64,000 nt of DNA from Streptomyces lincolnensis (GTDB lineage: Bacteria > Actinomycetota > Actinomycetes > Streptomycetales > Streptomycetaceae): positions 707,908-771,907 of the forward strand of contig NZ_JAIHON010000003.1 in the NCBI RefSeq assembly GCF_021173675.1, read 5' to 3'. The notes under the pieces were generated by a model. That model was not told where the DNA came from. It made no database searches and saw nothing but the letters and a program-made list of their open reading frames with translations. Below, in pieces: positions 17,313 through 26,285 of this stretch. Numbering within the stretch: position 1 is the stretch's first letter; every line of letters starts with the position of its first letter. Both the position numbers and the translations under genes were made by a program.

Positions 17313-17456
17313 ATGAGCCCGGTCCTGGACACCACGTTCATACGGCCGCAGGACCGAGAGGAAGCGGTTCGGAACGCGCTGTGGACATCCATGTTTGCCA
17401 TGACGCGTGACGTGGAGTGTGTGGCGGTGCTGGAACCCACGGTCAAGGGCTTCTGA
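17313..17456 (+). pseudogene. N-terminal fragment of an AraC-type regulator
   Basis: A 47-codon frame starting MSPVLDTTFIRPQDREEAVR, followed by NALWTSMFAMTRDVE, resembles the start of Streptomyces AraC regulators (VVLDT..FPP..R.EAVR..IW.S). It ends at a stop after EPTVKGF; the rest of the sensor domain and the DNA-binding domain are missing. Confidence 0.45.
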
Positions 17457-17560
17457 CCTACGGTTTCGTGAGTGCCCATAATGCTGCTCGTGGACCAGTG
17501 GTTGGTTGGCGCGTCCGACGGCGTAGGAGGCCGCTCCGCCTCCGCGTATCTTCCGGATTC

Positions 17561-18143
17561 ATGGGTGATCTGGCAGGGCGCTGGCGGGAGTTGAACAAGG
17601 CGTACTGGGACGAGCGGGTGCCCATCCATCTGGGCGGGGCGTTCTACGACATGGAGGGGTTCCGCGCCCGGCCCGATTCGCTGAAGGACTTCGAGACGGC
17701 CGAGGTGGGGGACGTCAGGGGTAAGCGTCTGATCCATCTGCAGTGCCACTTCGGCCGGGACACGCTCTCGTGGGCGGTACGAGGAGCCCAGGTCACCGGG
17801 CTGGACTTCTCCCCACCTGCGATCGAGGCGGCTTCACGACTCGCCACCGAACTCGGCATCGACGCACGCTTCCTGACCGCGGACGTCTACGACGCGGTCT
17901 CGGCAGTCGCGGGGGAGACCTTCGACATCGTCTACGTCAGCTCCGTCCTCAACGACGAGACCGGGAGTACGGTCACACGCGACTACTGGAGCCGGGCTAC
18001 GGATCCAGTTTCTTCACGAGCACGGTCACACCTTCTACCTCCAACGCCAGTCGCTGGAGCGCCACGACGGCGACATCTACCGGCATCCCGAGGGCGCCCC
18101 GCGCATCCCCCTCACCTACTCGATCCGCGCCGAGAAGGCTTGA
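17561..18143 (+). pseudogene. SAM-dependent methyltransferase with internal deletion and frameshift
   Basis: The first 130 codons read as a class I methyltransferase: RWRELNKAYWDERVPIHLGG, LIHLQCHFGRDTLSWAVRGA (motif I), VTGLDFSPPAIEAA (motif II) and ETFDIVYVS. At that point it jumps to SVLNDETGSTVTRDYW, a later part of the fold, so about 35 residues are gone. The end (FLHEHGHTFYLQRQSLERHD and on to PLTYSIRAEKA) lies in another frame and stops at 18143. Two lesions make a working enzyme unlikely. Confidence 0.8.
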
Positions 18144-18422
18144 GCCACTCGATCCGGCGCGGATCGGGTCTGCGGGTCCCCGGGCTCCGACAGGTGTGAA
18201 GCCCCTGGCAGGACAGGCCTCCTCACAGGTCCGCAGCTCCACGAAGACGCCGACCCCCGCGCCGATACACAAGCGCTGCGTGAACTCCCCCACCGTGACC
18301 ACGACGGCGCATGGGAAAGCGTACGGCGCCGTGGAGCCCAGGTGAAAACCCTGTGGAAGTGGTGTCAGTGGTGCCGTTTATGCTGCCTCTCACGATCACG
18401 CGGTACCAGGGGAGGGCGCGGC

Positions 18423-19415
18423 ATGCTGGGCAGGTTGTTCGGGAGAGGTGCGGAGAGATCGGCGGCGCATCCGCATGCCCTTCCCGTCGCGGGCAAGAGG
18501 AAGCACGGGACGTACGCGTTGCGCGCGCTGGGGGACAGGCGGGTGCTCGCGCTGGTCGAGGCGGCCGACGCGGGTGACTGGGCGGAGGTCAAGGCGGCGC
18601 TGGCGCCGTTCGACCTCGGCCGCGAGCAGGCGGTTCTGGGGCAACTGACCGATGTGGACGGTGTGGAGGAGTGGATCGTCCGGGCCGCCGAGGAGGACAG
18701 GGACGACAAGGTGCTGCGGGCGACCGCACTGTTGATATCGGGCGCGCGCCATGTCTCCTGGGGCTGGGAGGCGCGCACGTCCGCCCTCGCCGTGGACGTC
18801 AGCCGGGAGCAGTGGCAGACCTTCTACGAGCGGCTGCGCATCGCCGAGGAGCATCTCCTCGAGGCCGCCGAACTGCAGCCCGACTGGGTCACACCGTGGC
18901 GCCATCTGCTCACCTCGGGACGCGGCATGTCCGTCGACGACAGCATCCAGGAAGCCCGGCTCGCGGCCGGCCTGCGCCGTGATCCGCTGAATGTCGACAT
19001 CCATCTGGAGTGGGTGTCACATCTGCAGCCCCGCTGGGGCGGAGAGCCGGGCCAGGCCCTGGAGTACGCCCGGAAGGCCTTCGCCGCCGCACCCGACGGA
19101 CACCCGCTCGGCTGTGCCGTCGCCATGGCGCACATCGAGGACTGGGTGGAGTCCGACAACCGCGACTGCCTGCAACAGCCGCGCATCCGGACCGAGTTGA
19201 GAGAGGCCGCGGAGCGCAGCATCCTGCACCACGCCTACGAGCGTCGCCTGGGCTGGCAGGGCGAGTACAACATCTTCGCCATGGCCCTCTCGCTGGCGGG
19301 CAGCAGCAAGGCGTCCAACGTCTTCCGTGAGCTGGACGGTGTGATCACCCGGTGGCCGTGGACCTTCATGGCGGACCCGGAGAAGGCGTACGCGCGCTTC
19401 CGCAAGGCCTTCTGA
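18423..19415 (+). CDS. Helical-repeat protein of unknown function (330 aa)
   Basis: Soluble, almost entirely helical protein. After a basic N-terminus (MLGRLFGRGAERS) come repeated helix pairs such as LVEAADAGDWAEVKAALAPF, QTFYERLRIAEEHLLEAAEL with QPDWVTPWRHLLTSGRGMSV, and PGQALEYARKAFAAAPDGHP, similar in form to TPR or DUF4034-type solenoids. The conserved-looking SWGWEARTSALAVDVS segment follows the first third. ATG 18423 is preceded by GGGAGG. It is 104 bases upstream of the Hsp90 gene on the same strand, so it probably belongs to that operon, perhaps as a client adaptor. No enzyme motif seen. Confidence 0.7.
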   Translation: MLGRLFGRGAERSAAHPHALPVAGKRKHGTYALRALGDRRVLALVEAADAGDWAEVKAALAPFDLGREQAVLGQLTDVDGVEEWIVRAAEEDRDDKVLRATALLISGARHVSWGWEARTSALAVDVSREQWQTFYERLRIAEEHLLEAAELQPDWVTPWRHLLTSGRGMSVDDSIQEARLAAGLRRDPLNVDIHLEWVSHLQPRWGGEPGQALEYARKAFAAAPDGHPLGCAVAMAHIEDWVESDNRDCLQQPRIRTELREAAERSILHHAYERRLGWQGEYNIFAMALSLAGSSKASNVFRELDGVITRWPWTFMADPEKAYARFRKAF

Positions 19416-19519
19416 GCCGACTTCCACCCTGTCCCACCACCGTCCCGCCCGTCTTCGTCTACGGCCGGTCCCGCGGACCACCGCCCCCTCCTGCCGTTGC
19501 CCTCACCCCGGACTACCCC

Positions 19520-21358
19520 ATGCCCCTGCGCGACAACACCGCCGCCCATGCCGCCACCGACCGCACCTTCCAGGTCGACCTGCGCGGCCTGGTGGACCTC
19601 CTCTCTCACCACCTCTACTCCAGCCCCCGCGTCTATCTGCGCGAACTCCTGCAGAACGCGGTCGACGCCCTCACCGCACGGCACGCCATCGAGCCCCACG
19701 GCGCCTTCGGTATCCGCCTGTACGCCGACGGCTCCGTCGTACGGGTCGAGGACGACGGCGTCGGTCTCACCGAGGCCGATGTGCACACCTTCCTCGCCAC
19801 GATCGGCCGCAGCAGCAAGCGCGCCGAGCAGGTCGCCGAGCAACGCGCCGACTTCATCGGGCAGTTCGGCATCGGACTGCTGTCGTGCTTCCTGGTCGCG
19901 GACGAGATCCACGTCGTCAGCCGCTCCGCTCGCACCCCCGACGCGCCCGCCGTCGAGTGGCGAGGCCGCGGTGACGGCAGCTACACCGTCCGCACCCTGC
20001 CCGCCTCCGCCCGTCCCCGGCCCGGCACCACGGTCACGCTGACGCCGCGAACCGACGCGGGGGAGTGGACCCGCCCGGCTCAAGTGCACGCGCTGGCCCG
20101 GCACTTCGGCTCCCTGCTGCGTCACCCGGTGACCTTCGACGACGGCACGGGAGGCGCGGGCGCACCGGTGAACCCCGAGCCCGCGCCCTGGTCGCGTACC
20201 TACCCCACCCCGGGAGCCCGCTCCCGCGCGCTGGCCGCCTACGGCGAAGAGGTCTTCGGATTCACTCCGTTGGACACCATCGAACTGGACCTCCCGGCCG
20301 TCGGCCTGAAGGGCATCGCCTGCGTGCTCCCGGAGGCGGTGCCGACCGGGCGCCGGCACGGCCACCGCGTGCACGTCAAGGGCATGCTGCTGTCCGAGCA
20401 GGCCGAGGAGATCCTGCCCGACTGGGCGTTCTTCGTCCGCTGCGTCGTCGACGCGGACAGCCTGCGCCCGACGGCGTCCCGTGAAGCCCTGTACGAGGAC
20501 GACACCCTCGCCGCGGTCCGCGACGCCCTCGCCGAGCGGCTGCGCGACTGGATCGCCCGGGCCGCCGCCAGCGACCCGGACCTGCTCGGCCGCTTCCTCC
20601 AGGCCCACCACCTGGCCGTGAAGTCGCTCGCGGTGCACGACGACGAGATCCTGCGGATGCTGCTGCCCTGGCTGCCGTTCGAGACGACCGACGGGCACTG
20701 CACCCTGGACGAGTTCGCCCGCACCCACCGCACCGTGCTGGTGACCTCCAGCGTGGAGGAGTTCCGCCAGGTCGCCGCGATCGCCTCGGCCGCCGGGCTC
20801 GGGGTCGTCAACGGCGGTTACACCTACGACCGTCAGTTGGTCCACCGGCTGCCCGAGATCAGGCCCGAGGTCAGCGTCGCCGACCTCGACCCGGCGACCC
20901 TCACCGCCCATCTCGACCCCGTCGACCGGGAGACGGAACTGGCCGCCGCGGCCTACCTCGCCCAGGCCCGTGACGCCCTGGCCGTCTTCGACTGCGACGT
21001 CGCCCTGCGCACCTTCCAGCCCGCGTCCGCCCCCGCCCTCCTCGTCGACAGCCGCGAGGCCCGGCACGAGCGCACCCGCTCCCAGCTCGCCCGTGAGCAG
21101 GAGGGCGGCCTGTGGGGCGACATCCTCGGTGCCCTGCGCCAGGAGGCCCCGCGGGCCCAGCTGATCCTCAACCAGCTCAACCCCCTGGTCCGCACCGCCG
21201 TCGCCATCGACGAGCCCGAACTGGCCCGCACCAGCGCCGAAGCCCTCTACGGACAGGCCGCGATGCTCTCCCGGCGCCCACTGCGGCCCGCCGAGTCGAG
21301 CCTCATCAACCGCTCCTTCCTCGACCTCCTCGCCCACGCCCTCCGCAAGGACAGCTGA
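19520..21358 (+). CDS. Divergent Hsp90 family protein (612 aa)
   Basis: ATP-dependent chaperone of the HtpG type. The N-terminal GHKL fold is intact: catalytic Glu42 and Asn46 in RELLQNAVDA, VEDDGVGLT near 75-83, and the lid motif GQFGIG at 114-119. It continues with the middle domain (LPEAVPTGRRHGHRVHVKGM, DSLRPTASREALYEDD) and a C-terminal region ending SLINRSFLDLLAHALRKDS. It is close to the length of standard HtpG but divergent and without the usual C-terminal extension. Only two bases separate it from the large TPR gene, so the two are co-translated. A dedicated Hsp90 with its own TPR partner recalls eukaryotic Hsp90 co-chaperones. Confidence 0.88.
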   Translation: MPLRDNTAAHAATDRTFQVDLRGLVDLLSHHLYSSPRVYLRELLQNAVDALTARHAIEPHGAFGIRLYADGSVVRVEDDGVGLTEADVHTFLATIGRSSKRAEQVAEQRADFIGQFGIGLLSCFLVADEIHVVSRSARTPDAPAVEWRGRGDGSYTVRTLPASARPRPGTTVTLTPRTDAGEWTRPAQVHALARHFGSLLRHPVTFDDGTGGAGAPVNPEPAPWSRTYPTPGARSRALAAYGEEVFGFTPLDTIELDLPAVGLKGIACVLPEAVPTGRRHGHRVHVKGMLLSEQAEEILPDWAFFVRCVVDADSLRPTASREALYEDDTLAAVRDALAERLRDWIARAAASDPDLLGRFLQAHHLAVKSLAVHDDEILRMLLPWLPFETTDGHCTLDEFARTHRTVLVTSSVEEFRQVAAIASAAGLGVVNGGYTYDRQLVHRLPEIRPEVSVADLDPATLTAHLDPVDRETELAAAAYLAQARDALAVFDCDVALRTFQPASAPALLVDSREARHERTRSQLAREQEGGLWGDILGALRQEAPRAQLILNQLNPLVRTAVAIDEPELARTSAEALYGQAAMLSRRPLRPAESSLINRSFLDLLAHALRKDS

Positions 21359-21360
21359 CG

Positions 21361-24294
21361 ATGCCTATCGCTCCCCAGACCACCGACGAGCTGTTCCAGG
21401 CGCTCCAGGAGAACGACCGGCGCCCGTACGGCCGGACCCGTACCGTCACCGCCGAGGAACTCGTCGACGCCGCCGAGCAGTTCGAGGACCCCGCCGTCCT
21501 CGTCCACGCGCTCCTGGAACTGCAGGAGGCCTACACCTACGGCTCCGAACCACGGAAGTCCCCGGTCGTCTTCGCCCGGCTGCTCACAGTCTTCGACGAG
21601 CAGCCCGACGTCTTCGACGAGCGGCTGCGCCACCAGCTGTTCTGGCGGTTCAAGTGGGTGGCCCACGCCCTGCGCCAGCTGCCCGAGATACCGCTGACCA
21701 GCCTGCGCCAGTGGCTGCAGGAGATGCGTGAGCGGTACGAGAAGGCCGACCTCGGGCTCCAGCCGTACTACGGACAGGCGTACCAGCTCGCCGCCCATGT
21801 CGGTGAGGACACCGCCCTCGCCTACGAGTTGTGGGCGGGCCGCACCCGGACCCGGCTCAGCGACTGCGAGGCCTGCGAGATCTGCCAGCGCGCCCTGTTC
21901 CACCTCAGGGCGGGTGTCGACGAGCGGGCCCTGCGTGCCTTCGAGCCCGTGCTGGCCGGGAAGGAGTCCTGCAAGGAGGAGCCGGCGCGCTCCGCCTCCT
22001 ACGCGCTGCTGCCCCTACTGCGCACCGGCCGCGCCGACCGGGCCCGCGAACTGCACCTCACCGGCTACCGCGCCTGCCGTCGCAACCCCTCGATGTCCGA
22101 GGAGGTCGGCCGGCACCTGGAGTTCTGTGCGCTCACCGGCAACGAGGCACGGGGTCTGGAACTGCTCGCCGAGAACCGGAACCTGTTCGAGGAGGTCGAC
22201 TCGCCGCTGGACCAGTACGGCTTCCTCACCGGGGTGGAGGTCCTGCTCCAGCGCGTCGAACTCCTCGGCCACGGCGAACTGCCCGCCGCCGGGTACGCGG
22301 GCCGTACCTGGACGGTGGCCGAGCTGCGCGCCGAGGTGCGCGGCCGCGCCGACGACCTCGCCGCCCGCTTCGACGCCCGCAACGGCACCACGACCCACAC
22401 CGACCGACGCAGGGCCCGCCTGGAGCGTGCCCCGCTCGTGGAGTCGCTGGAACTGACGCTGCGCACCCGCGCCCTCGACGACGTGGCCCCTACCGCCCAG
22501 GTCGCCGCGCCCGCGGCCCGTCCGGCCGCCGCGGTCCCCGACGATCTGACCCAACTCATCCTGCGGGCAAGGGCGTTGGACGAGGAGGGGCACCCGGACG
22601 CACCGGCCTGCTGGGAGCGGCTGCGCACGCTCGTCGCCGCCCGCGACTACGCCCACCCCGACGACTCGGCCGTCGGCCCGCTCGTACGGCTGCGCGCGGA
22701 CCTGCTGGCCGAAGAGGCGAACCGGGCGGGCAACAAGGACGAGTACGTGGAGTCCGCGGCCCTCCACGAGGAGGCAGCGGCCCTGTACGAGGACGCGGGG
22801 GAGCCCGGCCACGCGGCGGTCTGCCGTGCCTCCGCCCTGCTCGCGACCGCGGAGATCCCCGCCGCGGAGGGCGCCGACGGAGCCGAGGCGAAGGACGCCG
22901 AACTGGCCGAGGTCCATGCGGCCATGGTCCGCCTCCACGAGGACACGCCCGGCCACGCGCCGTTCCTCGAGGCCCGTCTGCTGCGGCTGCGGGTGACCGC
23001 GCTCGCCCTGCGTCTGCAGGCCTCGGGCGACAAGGAGCAGGTCGCGACGGTGTTCGCCGAGGTGGACCGCCTGCACGCGTTCGCCACCCGGCACGACATC
23101 GCCGGGCAGGTCTCCGGGACCCTGCTGCTGCGGGCCAGCACCCACGCCCTCTCCGGCGACCTGCCCGCCGCGGTCACCGAGATCGACGCCCTGCTGGACC
23201 GGCTCAGGGCGCACGGCCCCGCCTGGCACCTGCCCCGTACCCTCGGCCTGCGCGGCCGGTTCCAGTTCGGTCTGCGGGACGCGCAGGCCGCGTACGACAA
23301 CCTCGCCGAGGCCCTGCGACTGGCCGCCCAGTGGCCGTCCGACACCGTCGACACCTCCCGCCTGCACAGCGACCTCGCCGAGGCATGCATGCACCTGGGC
23401 CGCCCCGACGAGGCACTGCGGCACCTCACGCGCTCGGCGGAGGTGGCCCTTCGCCGCGGCAGCCGGGTGGACGCGTTCTGCACCTACAGCAACGCCGCCC
23501 AGCTCAGCCTGGACCTCGGCCGCATCGAGGACTGCATCGCGCTCCTCGACTCCCTGCTGACCGAGCCCGACGTCACCGCCGGAGAGCTGGACGACCGACT
23601 CGTCGCCCAACTCCGCCTGACTCGCGCCCGCGCCCTGCACGCGGGGGAGGACCTCAAGGCGGCGACGACGGAGTTCGTCACCCTGGCGGCCGAGTCCGCC
23701 GCCTGGGACGACGACCCAGGCAGCCACGCCATGATCGCCGCCGAGACCGCCGTACTCCTCGGCGAGTCCGGCGAGTTCGACCGCGCCCGTAAAGTCGCGG
23801 ACCAGGCACTCGCCGCCCACACCCGGGAGGCGCGCTACGAGCTACTCAGCAACTCACTGCGCGAACTCGCCCGCCTCCAGGCCCAGCAGCAGGGCCCCGA
23901 AGGCCTGCCCGGCGCGCTCGCCTTCCTGGCCGACGCGGGCCGCATCGCCGACGAGGCCCGCGCCGCCGGCTACGAGGCCCACGGCCGCGCCCTGGACCCG
24001 GCCCTGGCCTATGAACACGGCCGGGTCAACGCCCACGCGGGCGAGTACGAGGACGCCCTGACCGCCCTGGACAAGGCACTCGGCCTGCTCGGCGAGCCGG
24101 GCCGGGACGAAGACGCCGGCGAGTGGGCCGAGTGCGTCCGCCTCGCTGGCGCCGTGGAGGGCATCTACCTGGAACGTCCCGCCCCGGCCCTCACCCGCCT
24201 CGACGCCGCAATCTCCCACCTGACCGCCCTGGGACACACCGAGGAGACCGAGCCCCTTACCTCCCTGGCGGCCCGGCTGCGCGACGAACAGTAG
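21361..24294 (+). CDS. Large tetratricopeptide-repeat protein (977 aa)
   Basis: No catalytic motif; built of helix pairs with TPR character throughout the second half. Examples are ALRLAAQWPSDTVDTSRLHS, LAEACMHLGRPDEALRHLTR, AQLSLDLGRIEDCIALLDSL and NAHAGEYEDALTALDKALGL. The first 400 residues are a more irregular helical region with a Cys cluster (DCEACEICQRALFHLR). A linker rich in Ala and Pro (about 380-400) divides the two. ATG 21361 immediately follows the stop of the Hsp90 gene. It probably acts as co-chaperone or client scaffold of that Hsp90; the biological client is unknown. Confidence 0.8.
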   Translation: MPIAPQTTDELFQALQENDRRPYGRTRTVTAEELVDAAEQFEDPAVLVHALLELQEAYTYGSEPRKSPVVFARLLTVFDEQPDVFDERLRHQLFWRFKWVAHALRQLPEIPLTSLRQWLQEMRERYEKADLGLQPYYGQAYQLAAHVGEDTALAYELWAGRTRTRLSDCEACEICQRALFHLRAGVDERALRAFEPVLAGKESCKEEPARSASYALLPLLRTGRADRARELHLTGYRACRRNPSMSEEVGRHLEFCALTGNEARGLELLAENRNLFEEVDSPLDQYGFLTGVEVLLQRVELLGHGELPAAGYAGRTWTVAELRAEVRGRADDLAARFDARNGTTTHTDRRRARLERAPLVESLELTLRTRALDDVAPTAQVAAPAARPAAAVPDDLTQLILRARALDEEGHPDAPACWERLRTLVAARDYAHPDDSAVGPLVRLRADLLAEEANRAGNKDEYVESAALHEEAAALYEDAGEPGHAAVCRASALLATAEIPAAEGADGAEAKDAELAEVHAAMVRLHEDTPGHAPFLEARLLRLRVTALALRLQASGDKEQVATVFAEVDRLHAFATRHDIAGQVSGTLLLRASTHALSGDLPAAVTEIDALLDRLRAHGPAWHLPRTLGLRGRFQFGLRDAQAAYDNLAEALRLAAQWPSDTVDTSRLHSDLAEACMHLGRPDEALRHLTRSAEVALRRGSRVDAFCTYSNAAQLSLDLGRIEDCIALLDSLLTEPDVTAGELDDRLVAQLRLTRARALHAGEDLKAATTEFVTLAAESAAWDDDPGSHAMIAAETAVLLGESGEFDRARKVADQALAAHTREARYELLSNSLRELARLQAQQQGPEGLPGALAFLADAGRIADEARAAGYEAHGRALDPALAYEHGRVNAHAGEYEDALTALDKALGLLGEPGRDEDAGEWAECVRLAGAVEGIYLERPAPALTRLDAAISHLTALGHTEETEPLTSLAARLRDEQ

Positions 24295-24871
24295 CGAGCG
24301 GGTGCCGTTCTGGAGAACTGCCGGCTCGTGTTGCCCTGTCAGGGATCGTCGGCGGGAAAGGTGGGCAAGACGCCCGCTGCCCGGGTTGTGATCTTGACCG
24401 GGGCCGGTGGTTGCTCCTAGTCCGGCATGCCAGAAGGGGCGTCCGCGGCCCAGGTGTATTCGTCGGCCCCCCGGTGGCCGAAGAAGAGGGTGCCGACATA
24501 CTCGTCGGAAAGCCGCACGGGGGTGTTGGTCGGGTTGTTGCTGCGCAGTGGCCGTGACCAGCGGTGCGTCTCGCCGGTGAAGGTCTGGGCCGGAGCGGTC
24601 GTGGGGCGATGCTCACCGGGCCGGGCGGCCCAGCCGGCGCCCTCTCTGCGGCAGGCCCAGAGACTCTGATTGCAGCCAACGACCACCGACCGGGAACAAC
24701 CTCAAGGCCGCACGCTCGTCAATGTCTTACCAGAACAACAGTCGATGTATCCGTTCTCCGGAACGTTCTCCTCGGGGCCCGGGGCTGTGACCGGCTGGTA
24801 GGACTCCACACAGGCTGGGGCGGGCGGCCGCGCCCTCCCGCCCCGGCCGACCCGTAAGAGTTGGAGAAGCA
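24295..24871. other. Intergenic stretch with a possible C-terminal gene fragment
   Basis: The minus-strand frame ending near 24420 reads RLSDEYVGTLFFGHRGADEY, then TWAADAPSGMPD. It looks like the C-terminal end of a conserved Streptomyces protein whose N-terminus is missing. I cannot name the family. The right part should carry the promoter of the gene at 24872. Confidence 0.35.
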
Positions 24872-25474
24872 TTGAGCGACGGCATCACGTGGCTCGCTGA
24901 CGCCTGGCGTGGAGACGCCCCCATCCTGTTCGTCACCTTCGCACGCGGCATCAGGCCAGGCGAGCTCGTTGGCCGGCTCGGTGCCCGGCCCGGAGAAGTG
25001 CTCGCCCCGATCACCTTCGGCGAGGCCGAGCGGCTGACGTTCAACGACCGCGAATCAGCCCGCGTGGCCCGCTTCGGTGAATGCGCGGGTTGGTCATATG
25101 CGATGGAGCAGGGCTGGCCCTCCAAGGCTTGGTGGGCTCACCCCGATGTCTCCGCGGGCGGAGTCGAAGTCTTGCACCTGACCCCGAAGCCGGACGACCC
25201 GCCCAGGGAGTGCTGGTACCACCGTGACGGCCAAACGGTCGGTCGCTGCGACATCGGCGACACCCCGGACGAGGGCATGGCGTTCCTGCTCCCGGCCTTC
25301 GAAGCAGCCGGACTCCTCGACGATGACCTGAGTGAGGACTTCGACTCGCTGCGCGCGACCCTGACTGCCTTGCAGCAGCACTTCGGGCTGTCACTGCCAC
25401 GCGAGGAAATCCTGAATGGTCGACTGCCCGCGGCAGTGACAGCCACCGTGCCGCCAGAGAACCTGGGGGACTAG
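24872..25474 (+). CDS. DUF6461-type protein (200 aa)
   Basis: Soluble protein with the pattern I associate with DUF6461: ITWLADAWRGDAPILFVTFA at the start, VLAPITFGEAERLTFNDR, ARFGECAGWSYAMEQGWPSK in the middle, then DEGMAFLLPAFEAAGLLDDD. TTG start at 24872, with GGAG six bases upstream; no ATG or GTG fits the conserved beginning. Function unknown. Its stop is next to the relic of an IS end at 25475. Confidence 0.7.
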   Translation: MSDGITWLADAWRGDAPILFVTFARGIRPGELVGRLGARPGEVLAPITFGEAERLTFNDRESARVARFGECAGWSYAMEQGWPSKAWWAHPDVSAGGVEVLHLTPKPDDPPRECWYHRDGQTVGRCDIGDTPDEGMAFLLPAFEAAGLLDDDLSEDFDSLRATLTALQQHFGLSLPREEILNGRLPAAVTATVPPENLGD

Positions 25475-25590
25475 AGCGTGTTGCAGAAGGCCGTGTTCGG
25501 GCGGTCAGGGCCCGTGGAGGCAGTCCTCTGGTCATGACCCGAGGGCGAGGTTGTGGATGTGTGCGACGGCTTGTCCACGGGATCGGTCAC
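25475..25590 (-). mobile_element. Terminal remnant of an IS element
   Basis: A minus-strand frame ending near 25533 reads GRSRGQAVAHIHNLALGS, like the last residues of an IS5-type transposase, followed by about 60 bases down to a GCGTGTTGCAGAA end (25478 onwards). Only this 3' tip is present. It separates the DUF6461 gene from the catabolic island. Confidence 0.4.
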
Positions 25591-26285
25591 AGTGACGCAC
25601 CGCCGCAGACGACCCAGGTCTGACCGGTGACGGACCGGCCGTCCGGGCCCAGCAGGAAGGCGGTCAGGCCGGCGATCTCCGTCGGGTCGACCAGGCGTCC
25701 CAACGGGGGCGCCACGGGGGGAGTGCGGGCGCGCCCGGGGTCGTGGAGCATCGGGGTGTCGGTCGGTCCGGGCGCCACCACGTTCACCGTCACGCGTCGT
25801 GGGGCCAGTTCCGCCGCCCACGACCGGGCGAGCGCCGAGAGGGCCGCCTTGGATGCCGCGTACTGGCTCTTGCCCGGTACGCCCGCCATCGTGCGGCTGC
25901 CGATCAGGACGATCCGGCCGCCGTCGCGCAGGCGGTCGACGAGCGAGTCCACCAGGACGCAGGCCGCTTGTACGTGAACCTGCCACATCAGTGCGCCGTC
26001 GTCCGCGGAGAGCCGGCCGAGGGGGGCGGTGCGCTGGAGTCCGGCGGCATGCACGACCGCGTCGAGCGAGGTGGTGGCCCGCAGTGTGTCGGACAGCAGC
26101 TGCGGGCGGCTCAGGTCCGCCGGCAGCCACTGGAGCCCCGGGCGGGAGGCCGGCGGCGTTCTGCTCATGCCGGTCACTTTCCATCCGTCGTCCAGCAGCC
26201 GGGCTGTGATGGCCGCGCCGATGCCCGAACTCACGCCGGTGACCAGGGCATGCCGGGCCGTCACCGCGAGGGGGTCAGCCGTCAC
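25587..26285 (-). CDS. SDR family oxidoreductase (232 aa)
   Basis: Classical short-chain dehydrogenase: NAD(P)-binding TGVSSGIG near the N-terminus, VVHAAG in place of NNAG, catalytic Ser in IGSRT and YAASK with catalytic Tyr/Lys, then VNVVAPGPTDTPML and a FLLGPDGRSVTGQTWVVCGG end. Its start overlaps the stop of the sialidase-like gene by 11 bases, making it the last gene of the minus-strand operon. It probably oxidises or reduces a hydroxy or keto group of the sugar acid handled by this island. Confidence 0.88.
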   Translation of the reverse strand: MTADPLAVTARHALVTGVSSGIGAAITARLLDDGWKVTGMSRTPPASRPGLQWLPADLSRPQLLSDTLRATTSLDAVVHAAGLQRTAPLGRLSADDGALMWQVHVQAACVLVDSLVDRLRDGGRIVLIGSRTMAGVPGKSQYAASKAALSALARSWAAELAPRRVTVNVVAPGPTDTPMLHDPGRARTPPVAPPLGRLVDPTEIAGLTAFLLGPDGRSVTGQTWVVCGGASL

